From contig NZ_CP107930.1 of NCBI RefSeq assembly GCF_036021035.1, forward strand, positions 3,658,001 through 3,722,000: 64,000 bases of DNA, read 5' to 3'. Positions 17,706-26,283 of this stretch are shown in pieces. Source of the stretch: Kineococcus sp. NBC_00420. Lineage in GTDB: Bacteria > Actinomycetota > Actinomycetes > Actinomycetales > Kineococcaceae. The position numbers and the translations under genes are program-made. The notes under the pieces are model-generated. The model did no database searches. It had not been told where the DNA came from and was given only the letters and a program-made list of their open reading frames with translations. Position 1 is the stretch's first letter; every line of letters starts with the position of its first letter.

Positions 17706-18613
17706 GCCGTGGTGACACCCACCGCGACGGGGTTGCGGAGGCCACGGGCGGGAACGGCCAGCACGACGAGACCGACGAGGACGATGGACAGGCCGCCCAG
17801 GCCGAGGGGCTCGACGAGCCACTCCAACGGTCCGACGGGCATCGGCTGGTCCGCCGGATCGGGGTTGACCGTGAACTCCAGGCCGTAGACCGCGGCGAAG
17901 TGGGACCACAGCAGGACGAGGACCCCGGCGGTCGCGAGCAGAGCCGCGCTCGTGACCCGCACCACGCGGTGGGCGCTGGTGCGGCGGAGACCGTCGTCGA
18001 CCCACGCGGGAGCCGTCGGCACGGCCGGCCGTGCCGGTACCCGGTGCAGGACAGCGCCGGTGACGACGATCGCGGTGAACGCCGCCACGAGCACCGGCAG
18101 GGCGATGGCGCCGCCGGGGAAGAGCCCGCCGGACGCCAACCCGTTCCCCCGCTCCCACACGTACTGCGACGACGCTCCGTTGACCACGATCCCGCCCACG
18201 CAGGCCGCGAGGACGACGGATCCCGCGAGAGCACCGAGGACGGTCAGGACCGGGGGAGCGCTGTCCCCGATCGACCGCGTGACGACCTTGGCGCTGCGCA
18301 CCCGCCCGGTCGGCCGGGGGTGAGTGGTCTCGTGCAGGTAGGCCACCACCGCGTGGAGGGCGGCTCCGACGAGCGGTCCGGTCAGCACCAGGGCCGGGGA
18401 GTGCGAGAGGAGTCCGACGGCCACGACCACCACGGCGGTGCCCAGCCCGGTGGTGACGCCCACGACGGACGACCGTGCGTCCCGGAGGCGGGCCTCGGCA
18501 GCCGGGAGCGGTAGCTCCCAGGGGTGTGCGGCCCGGCGCACGGACACGAGGGCCGCGGCGGCACCTCCCAGCAGGACGATCAACGGCACGAACACGACGA
18601 GCCCACCGAACAC
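17702..18613 (-). CDS. Seven-helix membrane protein of unknown function, partner of GntR regulator
   Basis: The 303-residue protein has seven predicted membrane segments (near residues 2-25, 49-69, 72-93, 120-145, 168-190, 222-248 and 270-290) and no recognisable catalytic or ATP-binding motif. I do not recognise the family; similar hydrophobic proteins are often encoded with YtrA-type regulators. It starts at GTG 18613 with GGGAGG 5 bases upstream. It is the first gene of a two-gene operon, and a clear palindromic site lies 13-37 bases ahead of its start. A transport or sensing role would be guesswork. Confidence 0.8.
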   Translation of the reverse strand: MFGGLVVFVPLIVLLGGAAAALVSVRRAAHPWELPLPAAEARLRDARSSVVGVTTGLGTAVVVVAVGLLSHSPALVLTGPLVGAALHAVVAYLHETTHPRPTGRVRSAKVVTRSIGDSAPPVLTVLGALAGSVVLAACVGGIVVNGASSQYVWERGNGLASGGLFPGGAIALPVLVAAFTAIVVTGAVLHRVPARPAVPTAPAWVDDGLRRTSAHRVVRVTSAALLATAGVLVLLWSHFAAVYGLEFTVNPDPADQPMPVGPLEWLVEPLGLGGLSIVLVGLVVLAVPARGLRNPVAVGVTTA

Positions 18614-18626
18614 GGATGCCTCCCGA

Positions 18627-18650
18627 ACTCAATGAATCAACTCATTGAGT
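18627..18650. promoter_or_regulatory. Inverted-repeat operator before the membrane protein-GntR operon
   Basis: ACTCAATGA (18627-18635) is followed after 6 bases by its exact reverse complement TCATTGAGT (18642-18650). The site is AT-rich in very GC-rich surroundings and lies just upstream of the GGGAGG site of the membrane-protein gene and 3 bp from the adenosine deaminase stop. It is the natural binding site for the GntR regulator encoded by the same operon; binding is inferred. Confidence 0.75.
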
Positions 18651-18653
18651 CAA

Positions 18654-19709
18654 TCACATCGCGAGGGATTCCGGGGTCTCTTCGCGCGACGAACTCAGCA
18701 GCCAGTCGCCCACCTCCGCGTGCAGGGCTCGCTTCACCTCCGCCGGGGCCCGCGAGGCGCTGATCGACGCCTTCGCGAGCCCGGCCAGCCCCTCGTCGTC
18801 GAACCCGTGGTCCTCCCGCGCGCTGCGGTACTGCGCGGCGAGGCGGGGCCCGAAGAGCAGCGGGTCGTCGGCCCCGAGCGCCACCGTGGCTCCGGCGGAC
18901 ACCAGCTGCCGCAACGGAACCCGCTCGAGGTCGGGGTACACCCCGAGGGAGACGTTGCTCGTCGGGCAGACCTCGAGGGCCACCCCGGCCGCGATGACCC
19001 GGTCCAGCACCGCCGGGTCCTCGCCGCTGCGGACGCCGTGGCCGAGCCGGTCCGGGTGCAGCTCCCGCAGGGTCTGCGCGACGTGGTCGGGGCCCAGGAG
19101 CTCGCCGGAGTGCGGGACGCAGGCGAGCCCGGCGTCGCGGGCGATGTCGAAGGCCCCGGCGAACTCCGAGGTGTCCCCCCGCCGTTCGTCGTTGGACAGC
19201 CCGAACCCGACGACCGTGCCCGGCCCGTCGCCGGCGTGGCGGGCGGCCAGTCGGGCCAGGGTCCGCGCGTCCAGCGGGTGGCGGATCCGGCTCGCGGCGA
19301 CGACGACGGCCACCGCGGTCCCGGTCAGCGCGGTCGCGTCGCGGGCGGCCTCGAGGACGATCTCCAGCGCCGGGGTGATCCCGCCGACGTGTACGGCGTA
19401 GGAGGTCGGGTCCACCTGCAGCTCCAGCCACCGCGACCCCTCGGCCGCGTCGTCGGCGGCGGCCTCCAGCACGATCCGGCGCATGTCGTCCGCGGTCCGG
19501 ACGCAGGCGCGGGCGGCGTCGTAGAGCCGTTGGAAGCGGAACCAGCCGCGTTCGTCGGGGGAGAGGGTGATCATCGAGGACGAGCTCAGCTGGGTGGGCA
19601 GCCGGATCCGGTGGCGCTCGGCCAGGTCGAGCAGGGTCTGGGGGCGCATCGACCCGGTGAAGTGCAGGTGCAGGTGCGCCTTGGGCAGGGACTCGACCGT
19701 GCGTGTCAC
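18654..19709 (-). CDS. Adenosine deaminase family protein
   Basis: The 351-residue TIM-barrel hydrolase has the zinc and catalytic residues of the family: KAHLHLHFTGSMRP (His14, His16), HSGE (His200, Glu203), RLGHG (His224), the CPTSN motif and GADDPLLFG (Asp281, Asp282). It deaminates adenosine or a close purine analogue, feeding purine salvage; substrate preference among adenosine, adenine and related nucleosides is not fixed by these motifs. The GTG start is at 19709. Its neighbours murB and the aminotransferase gene are conserved in actinobacteria, suggesting this is the backbone copy. Confidence 0.93.
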   Translation of the reverse strand: MTRTVESLPKAHLHLHFTGSMRPQTLLDLAERHRIRLPTQLSSSSMITLSPDERGWFRFQRLYDAARACVRTADDMRRIVLEAAADDAAEGSRWLELQVDPTSYAVHVGGITPALEIVLEAARDATALTGTAVAVVVAASRIRHPLDARTLARLAARHAGDGPGTVVGFGLSNDERRGDTSEFAGAFDIARDAGLACVPHSGELLGPDHVAQTLRELHPDRLGHGVRSGEDPAVLDRVIAAGVALEVCPTSNVSLGVYPDLERVPLRQLVSAGATVALGADDPLLFGPRLAAQYRSAREDHGFDDEGLAGLAKASISASRAPAEVKRALHAEVGDWLLSSSREETPESLAM

Positions 19710-19760
19710 GCTCCGTGAGTCTGCCAGGACGAACCGCCATCCGTCCTGGTCAGGGGGTCC

Positions 19761-20393
19761 TCACGGTGGTGGCAGCAGCCCACGCTGGGTCGCGATCGTC
19801 ACGGCGTGGGTGCGGTCGTCCACGCCGAGCTTCGCGAAGGTCCGCAGCAGGTGCGTCTTGACCGTCGCCTCCCCGATGAAGAGCTCCCGGCCGATCTCGG
19901 CGTTCGTCGACCCGCGCGACACCGAGCCCAGGACCTGCAGCTCCCGCGGGGTCAGCGACTCCTGGACGGACCCCCGCAAGCGCGCCCTCCACTTCGCCGC
20001 GACCGGCGGGGCCAGCACGGTCTCACCCCGCGACGCAGCGCGGACGGCGTCGAGGAGCTGGGCCAGCGGGGTGTCCTTGAGCAGGTAGCCGGTCGCCCCG
20101 GCCTCGACGGCCCGGACGATGTCGGCGTCGGTCTCGTACGTCGTCAGCACGAGCACGTGGACCTCCGGGTGGGCGCGCCGGATCTCCGCCGTGGCCGTGG
20201 CGCCGTCCACGACGGGCATCCGCAGGTCCATCAGCACGACGTCCGGTCGCAGTCTCGCCACGGCATCGAGGGCTTCCCGACCGTCCGCGGCGCCGCCGAC
20301 GACCTCGAGGTCGTCGGCCGTCGCGAGCAGCCCCTCGATGCCCCCGCGCACGACGGGGTGGTCGTCGACCACGAGCACCCGCACCGACCTCAC
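19761..20393 (-). CDS. NarL/LuxR-type response regulator
   Basis: The 210-residue protein has a receiver domain (residues 1-120) with the acidic pair Asp10-Asp11, phosphoacceptor Asp56 in VVLMDLRMP, the LTTYE threonine and the LLKD lysine, and a LuxR-type helix-turn-helix (about 145-205: SLTPRELQVLGSVSRGSTNAEIGRELFIGEATVKTH). GTG 20393 overlaps the kinase stop codon. As the last gene of an ABC-transporter/kinase operon it probably controls that operon in response to a signal at the membrane. Confidence 0.96.
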   Translation of the reverse strand: MRSVRVLVVDDHPVVRGGIEGLLATADDLEVVGGAADGREALDAVARLRPDVVLMDLRMPVVDGATATAEIRRAHPEVHVLVLTTYETDADIVRAVEAGATGYLLKDTPLAQLLDAVRAASRGETVLAPPVAAKWRARLRGSVQESLTPRELQVLGSVSRGSTNAEIGRELFIGEATVKTHLLRTFAKLGVDDRTHAVTIATQRGLLPPP

Positions 20394-21571
20394 GCCGGGA
20401 CCTCCACCGGCACGGCGACCAGCAACCGGGTACCGCCACCGGGTTCGCCGACGACCTCGAACACCCCGCCGGCCTCCTCGACCCGGCGTCGCATGCCGGC
20501 GAGGCCGAAACCGCTCGCGGCGACCACGTCCTGCTCGGTGATCCCCACCCCGTCGTCGTGCACCTCCAGCGTGGCCGTGCCGTCCGCGTTGACGAGGTGC
20601 ACCTGGACCCTGCGCGCCCCGGCGTGCTTGCGCACGTTGCCCAACGCCTCCTGCGCAGCCCGCAGCAGCACGACCTGACGGCCCGCGGACAACCCCCGGA
20701 GGTCCTCCGCCACGACCACGTCCACGGCCACACCGCTCTCCCGGGACACCCGCTCGGCGAGACGGTGCAGCGCCTCGGCCAGCGTCGTGTCCTCGAGGTC
20801 GACCGGGCTCATCGCCGCCACCAGGGTCCGGGCCTCCGCCAGCCCCGCCCGCGCGGAACCCTCGATCAGTTCCAGCTGCGCACGGGTCGGGCCCGGCGGG
20901 GCGGTCGCGGCGGTCGACTGGGCCAGCAGCACGATGCCGGTGAACCCCTGGGCGAGGGTGTCGTGGATGTCGGCGGCCAGCCGGGCCCGCTCGGCGGCGA
21001 CTCCCGCCGCGTGGTGCGCCGCGGCCAGTTCCGCCCGGGTGCTCTCGAGCTCGGTGATGAGCGCTGCCCGTTCCTCGCTCTGCGAGACGACCTGCCAGAT
21101 CCAGATCCCGAGGACGCACGTGAAGGCGGTGCTGACGAGCATCGACACCGCGATGTCGACCGTGCGCGCCGAGTCGCCGTAGCCCAGGGTCATCCCGGTC
21201 AGGCCGGCCAGTGCGACAGCCACCGTCCACAGCGTGCCCTCGCGGCGGGAGCCGGTGAGGAACCAGGTCTGCGGGAAGGCGACGAAGAGCAGGAAGCTCA
21301 GCGTCGGGGCGCCGGTCAGGGCGACGGTGAGACCCACGACCAGCACGGCGAGGTAGATCCGCGAGCGCCGGTCCCGCACGCGGGCCGCCCGGGGCCCGAG
21401 CAGCACGTACGTCAGCGCGACGACCCCCACCGCGACGGCGGCGCGGAGCCGGTGCTCGTCGTCGCCGATCAGCAGCACCAGGGCGGCGATGACCACGAAC
21501 AGGCCGAAGGCGGCGTGCCAGCCGGGCACGCTGCGCACCCACCACGAGGTGGTCGCGGGGTTCCTGCTCAC
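20390..21571 (-). CDS. NarL-family sensor histidine kinase
   Basis: The 393-residue kinase has six N-terminal membrane segments (within about residues 17-160), a short coiled coil, a HisKA_3 dimerisation domain with the phosphorylated His203 in LAADIHDTLAQGF, and an HATPase domain with AAQEALGNVRKH, HDDGVGI, SGFGLAGMRRR and GGGTRLLVAV. There is no large extracellular domain, so the signal is likely sensed in the membrane or through the ABC transporter encoded upstream. Start GTG 21571 follows an AGGAG site; 44 bases separate it from the permease gene. Confidence 0.94.
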   Translation of the reverse strand: MSRNPATTSWWVRSVPGWHAAFGLFVVIAALVLLIGDDEHRLRAAVAVGVVALTYVLLGPRAARVRDRRSRIYLAVLVVGLTVALTGAPTLSFLLFVAFPQTWFLTGSRREGTLWTVAVALAGLTGMTLGYGDSARTVDIAVSMLVSTAFTCVLGIWIWQVVSQSEERAALITELESTRAELAAAHHAAGVAAERARLAADIHDTLAQGFTGIVLLAQSTAATAPPGPTRAQLELIEGSARAGLAEARTLVAAMSPVDLEDTTLAEALHRLAERVSRESGVAVDVVVAEDLRGLSAGRQVVLLRAAQEALGNVRKHAGARRVQVHLVNADGTATLEVHDDGVGITEQDVVAASGFGLAGMRRRVEEAGGVFEVVGEPGGGTRLLVAVPVEVPA

Positions 21572-21615
21572 CGGCCAGCGCTCCTGAGGTGTCCCCACCC
21601 GGTCATCGTGCCCGC

Positions 21616-22464
21616 TCACCGGTCCTTGCGGGTCCAGCGGAAGGACCGCAGGCACAGGAGCAGGCCCAGCACGACCCAGGCGGCCATGATCAGCGCTCCC
21701 GTTCCCAGTCCCCAGCTCCCGCCCGGTTCCGCCGCCGCGGCGCTCTCCGGCAGCAGCGCCGCCCGCAGGCCCTGGGCCATCCACTTCAGCGGGAAGACCT
21801 CCGCGACGGCGAGCATCCAGCCCGGCAGCGACGCGAGCGTGAAGAAGACCCCCGAGAAGAACTGCAGCACGATGACCACCGGGGCCGTCACCGCGGTCGC
21901 CGACCGGGCCGAGGCCGGGACGGCCGAGAACGCCACGCCCAGCACCGTGCCGGCCACCGTCCCCAGCGCGAACACCCACCCGAACCGGGCCCAGTGCGTC
22001 AGGTCGCCCGGCCACGGCACGCCGTAACCGACCCGGGCCACCACCAGCAGCAGGGCCACCTGGACGATCGAGGTGGTCAGCACCATCCCGACCTTGCCCA
22101 GGACGTAGGCCAGCGCGGGGACGGCCATGCCCCGCAAGCGCTTCAGGGTGCCGTCGTCGCGTTCGCCCGCGATGCCGACGGCGAGGCTCTGGAAGCTCGT
22201 GAGCATGATCCCGGTCGCGACGATGCCGGCCAGGAAGTAGTGCGAGAACGGCGTCCCGTCGGGCAGTTCCTGGCCGCCGAAGATCGACCCGAAGATGACC
22301 AGCATGACGATCGGATAGGCGAAGACGAAGGCCATCGCGTCGCGCTCGCGGACGAACTGCCGGATCTCCAGGCCGGTGCGCGCCAGTGCGATGCGGGCCG
22401 TCGAGGGGCGACCGTGGACGCTGCCGACCCGGAGCCGGCCGGCGCAAACCTCGGGGGCGCTCAC
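21616..22464 (-). CDS. ABC-2 type exporter permease
   Basis: The 282-residue membrane protein has six hydrophobic segments and the ABC-2 pattern: an early helix (AFVFAYPIVMLVIFGSIFGG), the ERDDGTLKRLRGM connecting loop, and the VVIVLQFFSGVFFTLASLPGWM region before the last extracytoplasmic loop. It forms the channel for the ATPase encoded just before it, with start and stop overlapping through GTGA. Systems of this layout export lipids, antibiotics or peptides; the cargo is unknown. Confidence 0.92.
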   Translation of the reverse strand: MSAPEVCAGRLRVGSVHGRPSTARIALARTGLEIRQFVRERDAMAFVFAYPIVMLVIFGSIFGGQELPDGTPFSHYFLAGIVATGIMLTSFQSLAVGIAGERDDGTLKRLRGMAVPALAYVLGKVGMVLTTSIVQVALLLVVARVGYGVPWPGDLTHWARFGWVFALGTVAGTVLGVAFSAVPASARSATAVTAPVVIVLQFFSGVFFTLASLPGWMLAVAEVFPLKWMAQGLRAALLPESAAAAEPGGSWGLGTGALIMAAWVVLGLLLCLRSFRWTRKDR

Positions 22465-23327
22465 CGCCGGACCCCGTCCACGAGGGCCAGGTAGGCGTCC
22501 TCCAGCGTGGGCCGGTGGACCTCCAGACCGGGCAGCTCGCCGTCGACGAGGAGCTCGGGGCGCGCCAGCAGGTGCCGCACCAGGTCGCCGGGCCGGTCGG
22601 TGCGCTCGACCCGTGCGGATCCCGACTCGCTCCAGTGCACCGTCGCCCCCAGTCGCAACCGTCCGCCGAGGGTGGACGGGGTGGAGGTCTCCACCACCCG
22701 ACCGCCCACGACGACGGCGACGCGGTCGGCCAGCGCGGCGGCCTCGTCGAGGTAGTGGGTGGTCAGCAGGATCGTCGTGCCCTCGGCCTGAACACCGCGG
22801 ACGAGGTCCCAGAAGTGGCGTCGCGCCTCGGGGTCGAAACCCGTCGTGGGCTCGTCCAGGAAGAGCAGCTCGGGGCGGCCGAGGATGCCCAGCGCGACGT
22901 CGAGCCGTCGGCGCTGCCCGCCGGAGAGGGCTCGGATCCGTTGCCGTGCAGAGCCTTCGAGTCCGACGAGGGCGATGACCTCGTCGGGGTCCCGGGCGTC
23001 GAGGTGGTAGAGGGCGAAGTGGCGCACGGCCTCGCGCACCGAGAGGTCGGCGGCGTCGGTCGCCTCCTGCAGCACGATGCCGAGCCGTGCCCGCCAGGCG
23101 AGGCCGGCGGTGGCCGGGTCCTTGCCGAGGACGTCGACCTCACCGCCGTCGCGCGAGCGGTGCCCCTCGAGGACCTCGATGGTGCTCGTCTTGCCGGCCC
23201 CGTTCGGGCCGAGCAGGGCCACGCACTCGCCGGGATCGACGTCGAGGTCGATCCCGGCGAGGGCGAGCGTGCCGTTGGGGTAGCGCTTGGTGAGTCCGCG
23301 GACTCGGACGGCGGGCAGGGGGTTCAC
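22461..23327 (-). CDS. ABC transporter ATP-binding protein (drug/antibiotic export type)
   Basis: The roughly 288-residue ATPase has Walker A GPNGAGKTST, a Q-loop at VLQEAT, signature LSGGQRRRLDVALG, Walker B LLFLDEPTTG and the H-loop TTHYLDEA, followed by a C-terminal tail typical of DrrA/CcmA-like ATPases. It leads a four-gene operon: ATPase, permease, histidine kinase, response regulator. I chose GTG 23327 with a G-rich lead because it places the N-terminus directly ahead of the RVRGLTKRYPNG segment; the GTG at 23366 is the alternative. Confidence 0.92.
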   Translation of the reverse strand: MNPLPAVRVRGLTKRYPNGTLALAGIDLDVDPGECVALLGPNGAGKTSTIEVLEGHRSRDGGEVDVLGKDPATAGLAWRARLGIVLQEATDAADLSVREAVRHFALYHLDARDPDEVIALVGLEGSARQRIRALSGGQRRRLDVALGILGRPELLFLDEPTTGFDPEARRHFWDLVRGVQAEGTTILLTTHYLDEAAALADRVAVVVGGRVVETSTPSTLGGRLRLGATVHWSESGSARVERTDRPGDLVRHLLARPELLVDGELPGLEVHRPTLEDAYLALVDGVRR

Positions 23328-23384
23328 CCCCCGAGGGTGACGGCTCGAGCGTCCCCGCGGGTCCACCGGACGGTGTACCCGCGC

Positions 23385-24641
23385 TCAGCGCACCTCGGCG
23401 AGGAGGGCCTGGATGCGCTCGACCCCGGTCACGAGGTCGGCGTCGGCGAGGGCGTAGGACAGGCGCAGGAACCCGCTCGGACCGAACGCCTCACCCGGGA
23501 CGACGGCCACCTCGGCCTCGCTGAGGATGAGTTCGGCCAGCACGGCGGACGAGGTGATCTCGGTGCCCCGCAACGTCTTCCCGATCAGGTCCTCGACGCT
23601 GGGGTAGGCGTAGAACGCGCCCTGCGGCAGGGGGCAGCGCACGCCCTCGATCGCGTCGAGCATCCGCACCATCGTCGTGCGACGTCGGTCGAAGGCCTCC
23701 CGCATCGCGGCGACGGCGGTCAGGTCACCGGTGAGCGCCTGGACGGCTGCGCGCTGCGACACGTTCGCGACGTTGGAGGACAGGTGCGACTGCAGGTTCG
23801 CGGCGCCCTTGACCACGTCGGGCGGCCCGATCAGCCAGCCCACGCGCCAGCCCGTCATGGCGTAGGTCTTCGCGACCCCGTTGACGACGATGCAGGTGTC
23901 GGCGAGCTCGGGGACCTCCACGGGCATCGAGGCGGCGCGCACGCCGTCGTAGACGAGGTGCTCGTAGATCTCGTCGCTGACGACCCAGACGCCGTGTTCG
24001 AGGGCCCAGTGACCGATCGCGCGGACCTCCTCCGGGGAGTAGACCGCGCCGGTCGGGTTCGAGGGGGAGCAGAACAGCAGCGCCTTGGTGCGGGGCGTGC
24101 GGGCCGCCTCGAGCTGGTCGACGGTCACCTTGTAGCCCTGCTCCAGGCCGGCGAAGACCTCCACGGCGACCCCGCCGGCGAGGCGCGCGGCCTCGGGGTA
24201 GGTCGTCCAGTACGGCGCCGGCAGCAGCAGCTCGTCACCCGGGTCGAGGATCGCGGCGAAGGCCTCGTAGACGGCCTGCTTGCCACCGTTGGTCACCAGG
24301 ACCTGGGCGGGGGAGACCTGGTAGCCGGAGTCGCGCGCCGTCTTGGCCGCGATCGCCTCCCGCAGGACGGGCAGCCCGCCGGCGGGGGTGTAGCGGTGGT
24401 TGGCCGGGTCGGTGCAGGCGGCGACGGCGGCGTCGACGATGGCCTGCGGGGTGGGGAAGTCCGGCTCGCCCGCGCCGAAGCCGATGACCGGGCGACCGGC
24501 GGCCTTCAGCGCCTTCGCCTTGGCGTCCACGGCGAGGGTCGCGGACTCGGCGATGCCCGCGATGCGGGCCGAGACGCGGTGGCGCGCACCGGTGGGGGCC
24601 GTGCCGGGCGGAGGACTCGTCTGGGCGGTCACGCAGGTCAT
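23385..24641 (-). CDS. Class I aspartate aminotransferase
   Basis: The 418-residue PLP enzyme follows the AspAT Ib pattern: [59 protein letters not shown], and [16 protein letters not shown] with the PLP lysine at Lys258. It swaps amino groups between aspartate and 2-oxoglutarate; some relatives use prephenate. ATG 24641 follows a GAGGGGTGGAAGG stretch; a GTG at 24632 is possible. Its place next to tRNA-Trp, secE and nusG is conserved in actinobacteria. Confidence 0.94.
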   Translation of the reverse strand: MTCVTAQTSPPPGTAPTGARHRVSARIAGIAESATLAVDAKAKALKAAGRPVIGFGAGEPDFPTPQAIVDAAVAACTDPANHRYTPAGGLPVLREAIAAKTARDSGYQVSPAQVLVTNGGKQAVYEAFAAILDPGDELLLPAPYWTTYPEAARLAGGVAVEVFAGLEQGYKVTVDQLEAARTPRTKALLFCSPSNPTGAVYSPEEVRAIGHWALEHGVWVVSDEIYEHLVYDGVRAASMPVEVPELADTCIVVNGVAKTYAMTGWRVGWLIGPPDVVKGAANLQSHLSSNVANVSQRAAVQALTGDLTAVAAMREAFDRRRTTMVRMLDAIEGVRCPLPQGAFYAYPSVEDLIGKTLRGTEITSSAVLAELILSEAEVAVVPGEAFGPSGFLRLSYALADADLVTGVERIQALLAEVR

Positions 24642-24689
24642 CCTTCCACCCCTCGGCGTGCGGCCGTGGAGCCTCGGAGCCCGGACGGG

Positions 24690-24720
24690 TTCGACGGTGA
24701 GCCCCGGCGTCACCTATGGT
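24690..24720 (+). promoter_or_regulatory. Possible promoter of tRNA-Trp
   Basis: TTCGAC (24690-24695) and TATGGT (24715-24720) are 19 bp apart and about 60 bp ahead of tRNA-Trp, divergent from the aminotransferase gene. Both hexamers are only fair matches. Confidence 0.35.
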
Positions 24721-24781
24721 GGTCGTGGCGGTTCTCGAACCGTCGAGGTTTCGCACGCCCTCCGGGGCGGCGCAGCCGTTC

Positions 24782-24854
24782 AGGGCAGTGGCGCAATTGG
24801 TAGCGCACCGGTCTCCAAAACCGGCGGTTGTGGGTTCGAGTCCCTCCTGCCCTG
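24782..24854 (+). tRNA. tRNA-Trp (CCA)
   Basis: The 73-nt cloverleaf has acceptor AGGGCAG (24782-24788) with CTGCCCT (24847-24853), the D-arm GGCGCAATTGGTAGCG, anticodon CCA in GTCTCCAAAAC, and the T-loop GGGTTCGAGTCCC. The site just ahead of secE is the classic one for tRNA-Trp. No CCA end is encoded. Confidence 0.97.
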
Positions 24855-24934
24855 CGAGCACCACCCGTGCTCCCGGTCCTCCGGGAGGCACGTCCGTACG
24901 TGAGCGACACACGACAGAAGCGGGGCAGCGCGAG

Positions 24935-25168
24935 GTGAGCCAGACGACGAAGGCCACGGCGGAACCCGCCGAGGCCAAGAAGCGCAACGGTCTCCTGCTG
25001 TTCCTGCGTCAGGTCATCGAAGAGCTGCGCAAGGTCGTCTGGCCCACCCGCCGGGACCTGCTGAGCTACACCGGAGTCGTGCTCGTCTTCGTCGTGGTGA
25101 TGATGCTCTTCGTGTCCGCGCTGGACTACGGCATCGGCAAGCTCGTCCTGCTGGTGTTCGGGTCCTGA
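24935..25168 (+). CDS. secE: Preprotein translocase subunit SecE
   Basis: The 77-residue protein has a charged N-terminal part, the amphipathic [22 protein letters not shown] motif that clamps SecY, and one membrane helix (about 45-65). It is the single-helix SecE of actinobacteria. The GTG at 24935 gives a family-typical length, though the ribosome site is only moderate. It is followed at once by nusG, as almost universally, and the pair is probably co-transcribed. Confidence 0.95.
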   Translation: MSQTTKATAEPAEAKKRNGLLLFLRQVIEELRKVVWPTRRDLLSYTGVVLVFVVVMMLFVSALDYGIGKLVLLVFGS

Positions 25169-25233
25169 CGAACGTCAGCGCGCGCCAGCCTGGTGCGTTG
25201 CGAGTCCCGATCCCGAAGGAAGCAGGTCAGCAC

Positions 25234-26193
25234 GTGTCGGAGCAGTGGGGTCCCTCGGACGACGACAAGTCGGACGAGCAGTACATCGCGACCCAGACCT
25301 ACGACGCCGCGGACGTCCAGGCGGACGCCGAGGCCGACGTGGAAGCCGACGCCGAGCAGGCCGCGGACACCCCCGACGAACCGGTCGCCGACGCGATCGG
25401 TGCCGTCGAGGGCGACGAGGGCGACGAGGGTGACGAGGCCGGCGACCTGAACGCCGAGGTCGAGGACGTCGCGGAACCGGTCGGGGGCGAGTCGCCTGAC
25501 GGTGCGTCCGTGGACGCCGAGGGCGCAGAGGTCGAGGTCACCGAAGGCGAGGCTGCCGGAGGTCTCGACGCCGGTGAGGGCGAGGTCGACGAGGTCGAGG
25601 AGTTCCGCAAGAAGCTCCGTCGTGCACCCGGTGAGTGGTTCGTCATCCACTCCTACGCCGGCTACGAGAACCGCGTGAAGACCAACCTCGAGACCCGCAT
25701 GACCTCCCTCAACATGGAGGACTACATCTTCCAGGTCGAGGTGCCCATGGAAGAGGTCGTCGAGGTCAAGAACGGCACCCGCAAGAACGTGCGCCGCGTC
25801 CGGATCCCCGGCTACGTCCTCGTCCGCATGGACCTGACCGACGAGTCGTGGGGCGCCGTCCGGCACACCCCGGGGGTCACCGGTTTCGTGGGCAACACCC
25901 ACCAGCCGGTCCCGCTGTCCAACGACGAGATCTTCTCCATGCTCGCGCCGACGTTGCCGTCCAGCGAGAAGGCCGGCGAGAAGAGCGCCGGTGGTGGCGC
26001 CGCCGCCGCCCCGACGAAGACCGTCGACTTCGAGGTCGGCGAATCGGTCACCGTCATGGAAGGCCCCTTCGAGACCCTCCCCGCGACGATCTCCGAGATC
26101 TCCACCGACCGCGCGAAGCTCACGGTGCTGGTCTCGATCTTCGGCCGCGAGACGCCGGTCGAGCTGAACTTCAACCAGGTCGCCAAGATCTGA
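25234..26193 (+). CDS. nusG: Transcription termination/antitermination factor NusG
   Basis: The 319-residue protein has an acidic low-complexity extension of about 120 residues rich in Asp, Glu and Ala, then the NGN domain (from about 134: [19 protein letters not shown], ending with the GFVGN segment) and the C-terminal KOW domain ([19 protein letters not shown]). NusG binds RNA polymerase and links it to Rho or the ribosome. The long acidic N-terminus is an actinobacterial trait, here on the long side. GTG 25234 follows a purine-rich GAAGGAAGCAGG stretch. The gene ends in a strong terminator. Confidence 0.96.
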   Translation: MSEQWGPSDDDKSDEQYIATQTYDAADVQADAEADVEADAEQAADTPDEPVADAIGAVEGDEGDEGDEAGDLNAEVEDVAEPVGGESPDGASVDAEGAEVEVTEGEAAGGLDAGEGEVDEVEEFRKKLRRAPGEWFVIHSYAGYENRVKTNLETRMTSLNMEDYIFQVEVPMEEVVEVKNGTRKNVRRVRIPGYVLVRMDLTDESWGAVRHTPGVTGFVGNTHQPVPLSNDEIFSMLAPTLPSSEKAGEKSAGGGAAAAPTKTVDFEVGESVTVMEGPFETLPATISEISTDRAKLTVLVSIFGRETPVELNFNQVAKI

Positions 26194-26208
26194 CGCACTG
26201 CTCTCCCG

Positions 26209-26247
26209 CGAGACGCCCTCACCCCGAGCCGGGGTGGGGGCGTCTCG
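26209..26247 (+). terminator. Intrinsic terminator of secE-nusG
   Basis: A 17-bp stem (26209-26225 with 26231-26247, one G-T pair), a 5-base loop and TTTT at 26248-26251 follow the nusG stop by 15 bases. It is the clearest Rho-independent terminator in the window, and its T-run doubles as the start of the next promoter's -35 element. Confidence 0.85.
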
Positions 26248-26249
26248 TT

Positions 26250-26279
26250 TTGGGGGCAGGGGGAGTCCTCCCGTAGACT
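26250..26279 (+). promoter_or_regulatory. Promoter of rplK-rplA
   Basis: TTGGGG (26250-26255) and TAGACT (26274-26279) are separated by 18 bp. The -35 begins in the terminator's T-run. The start would fall near 26286, at the foot of the leader hairpin. Confidence 0.65.
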
Positions 26280-26283
26280 GATC

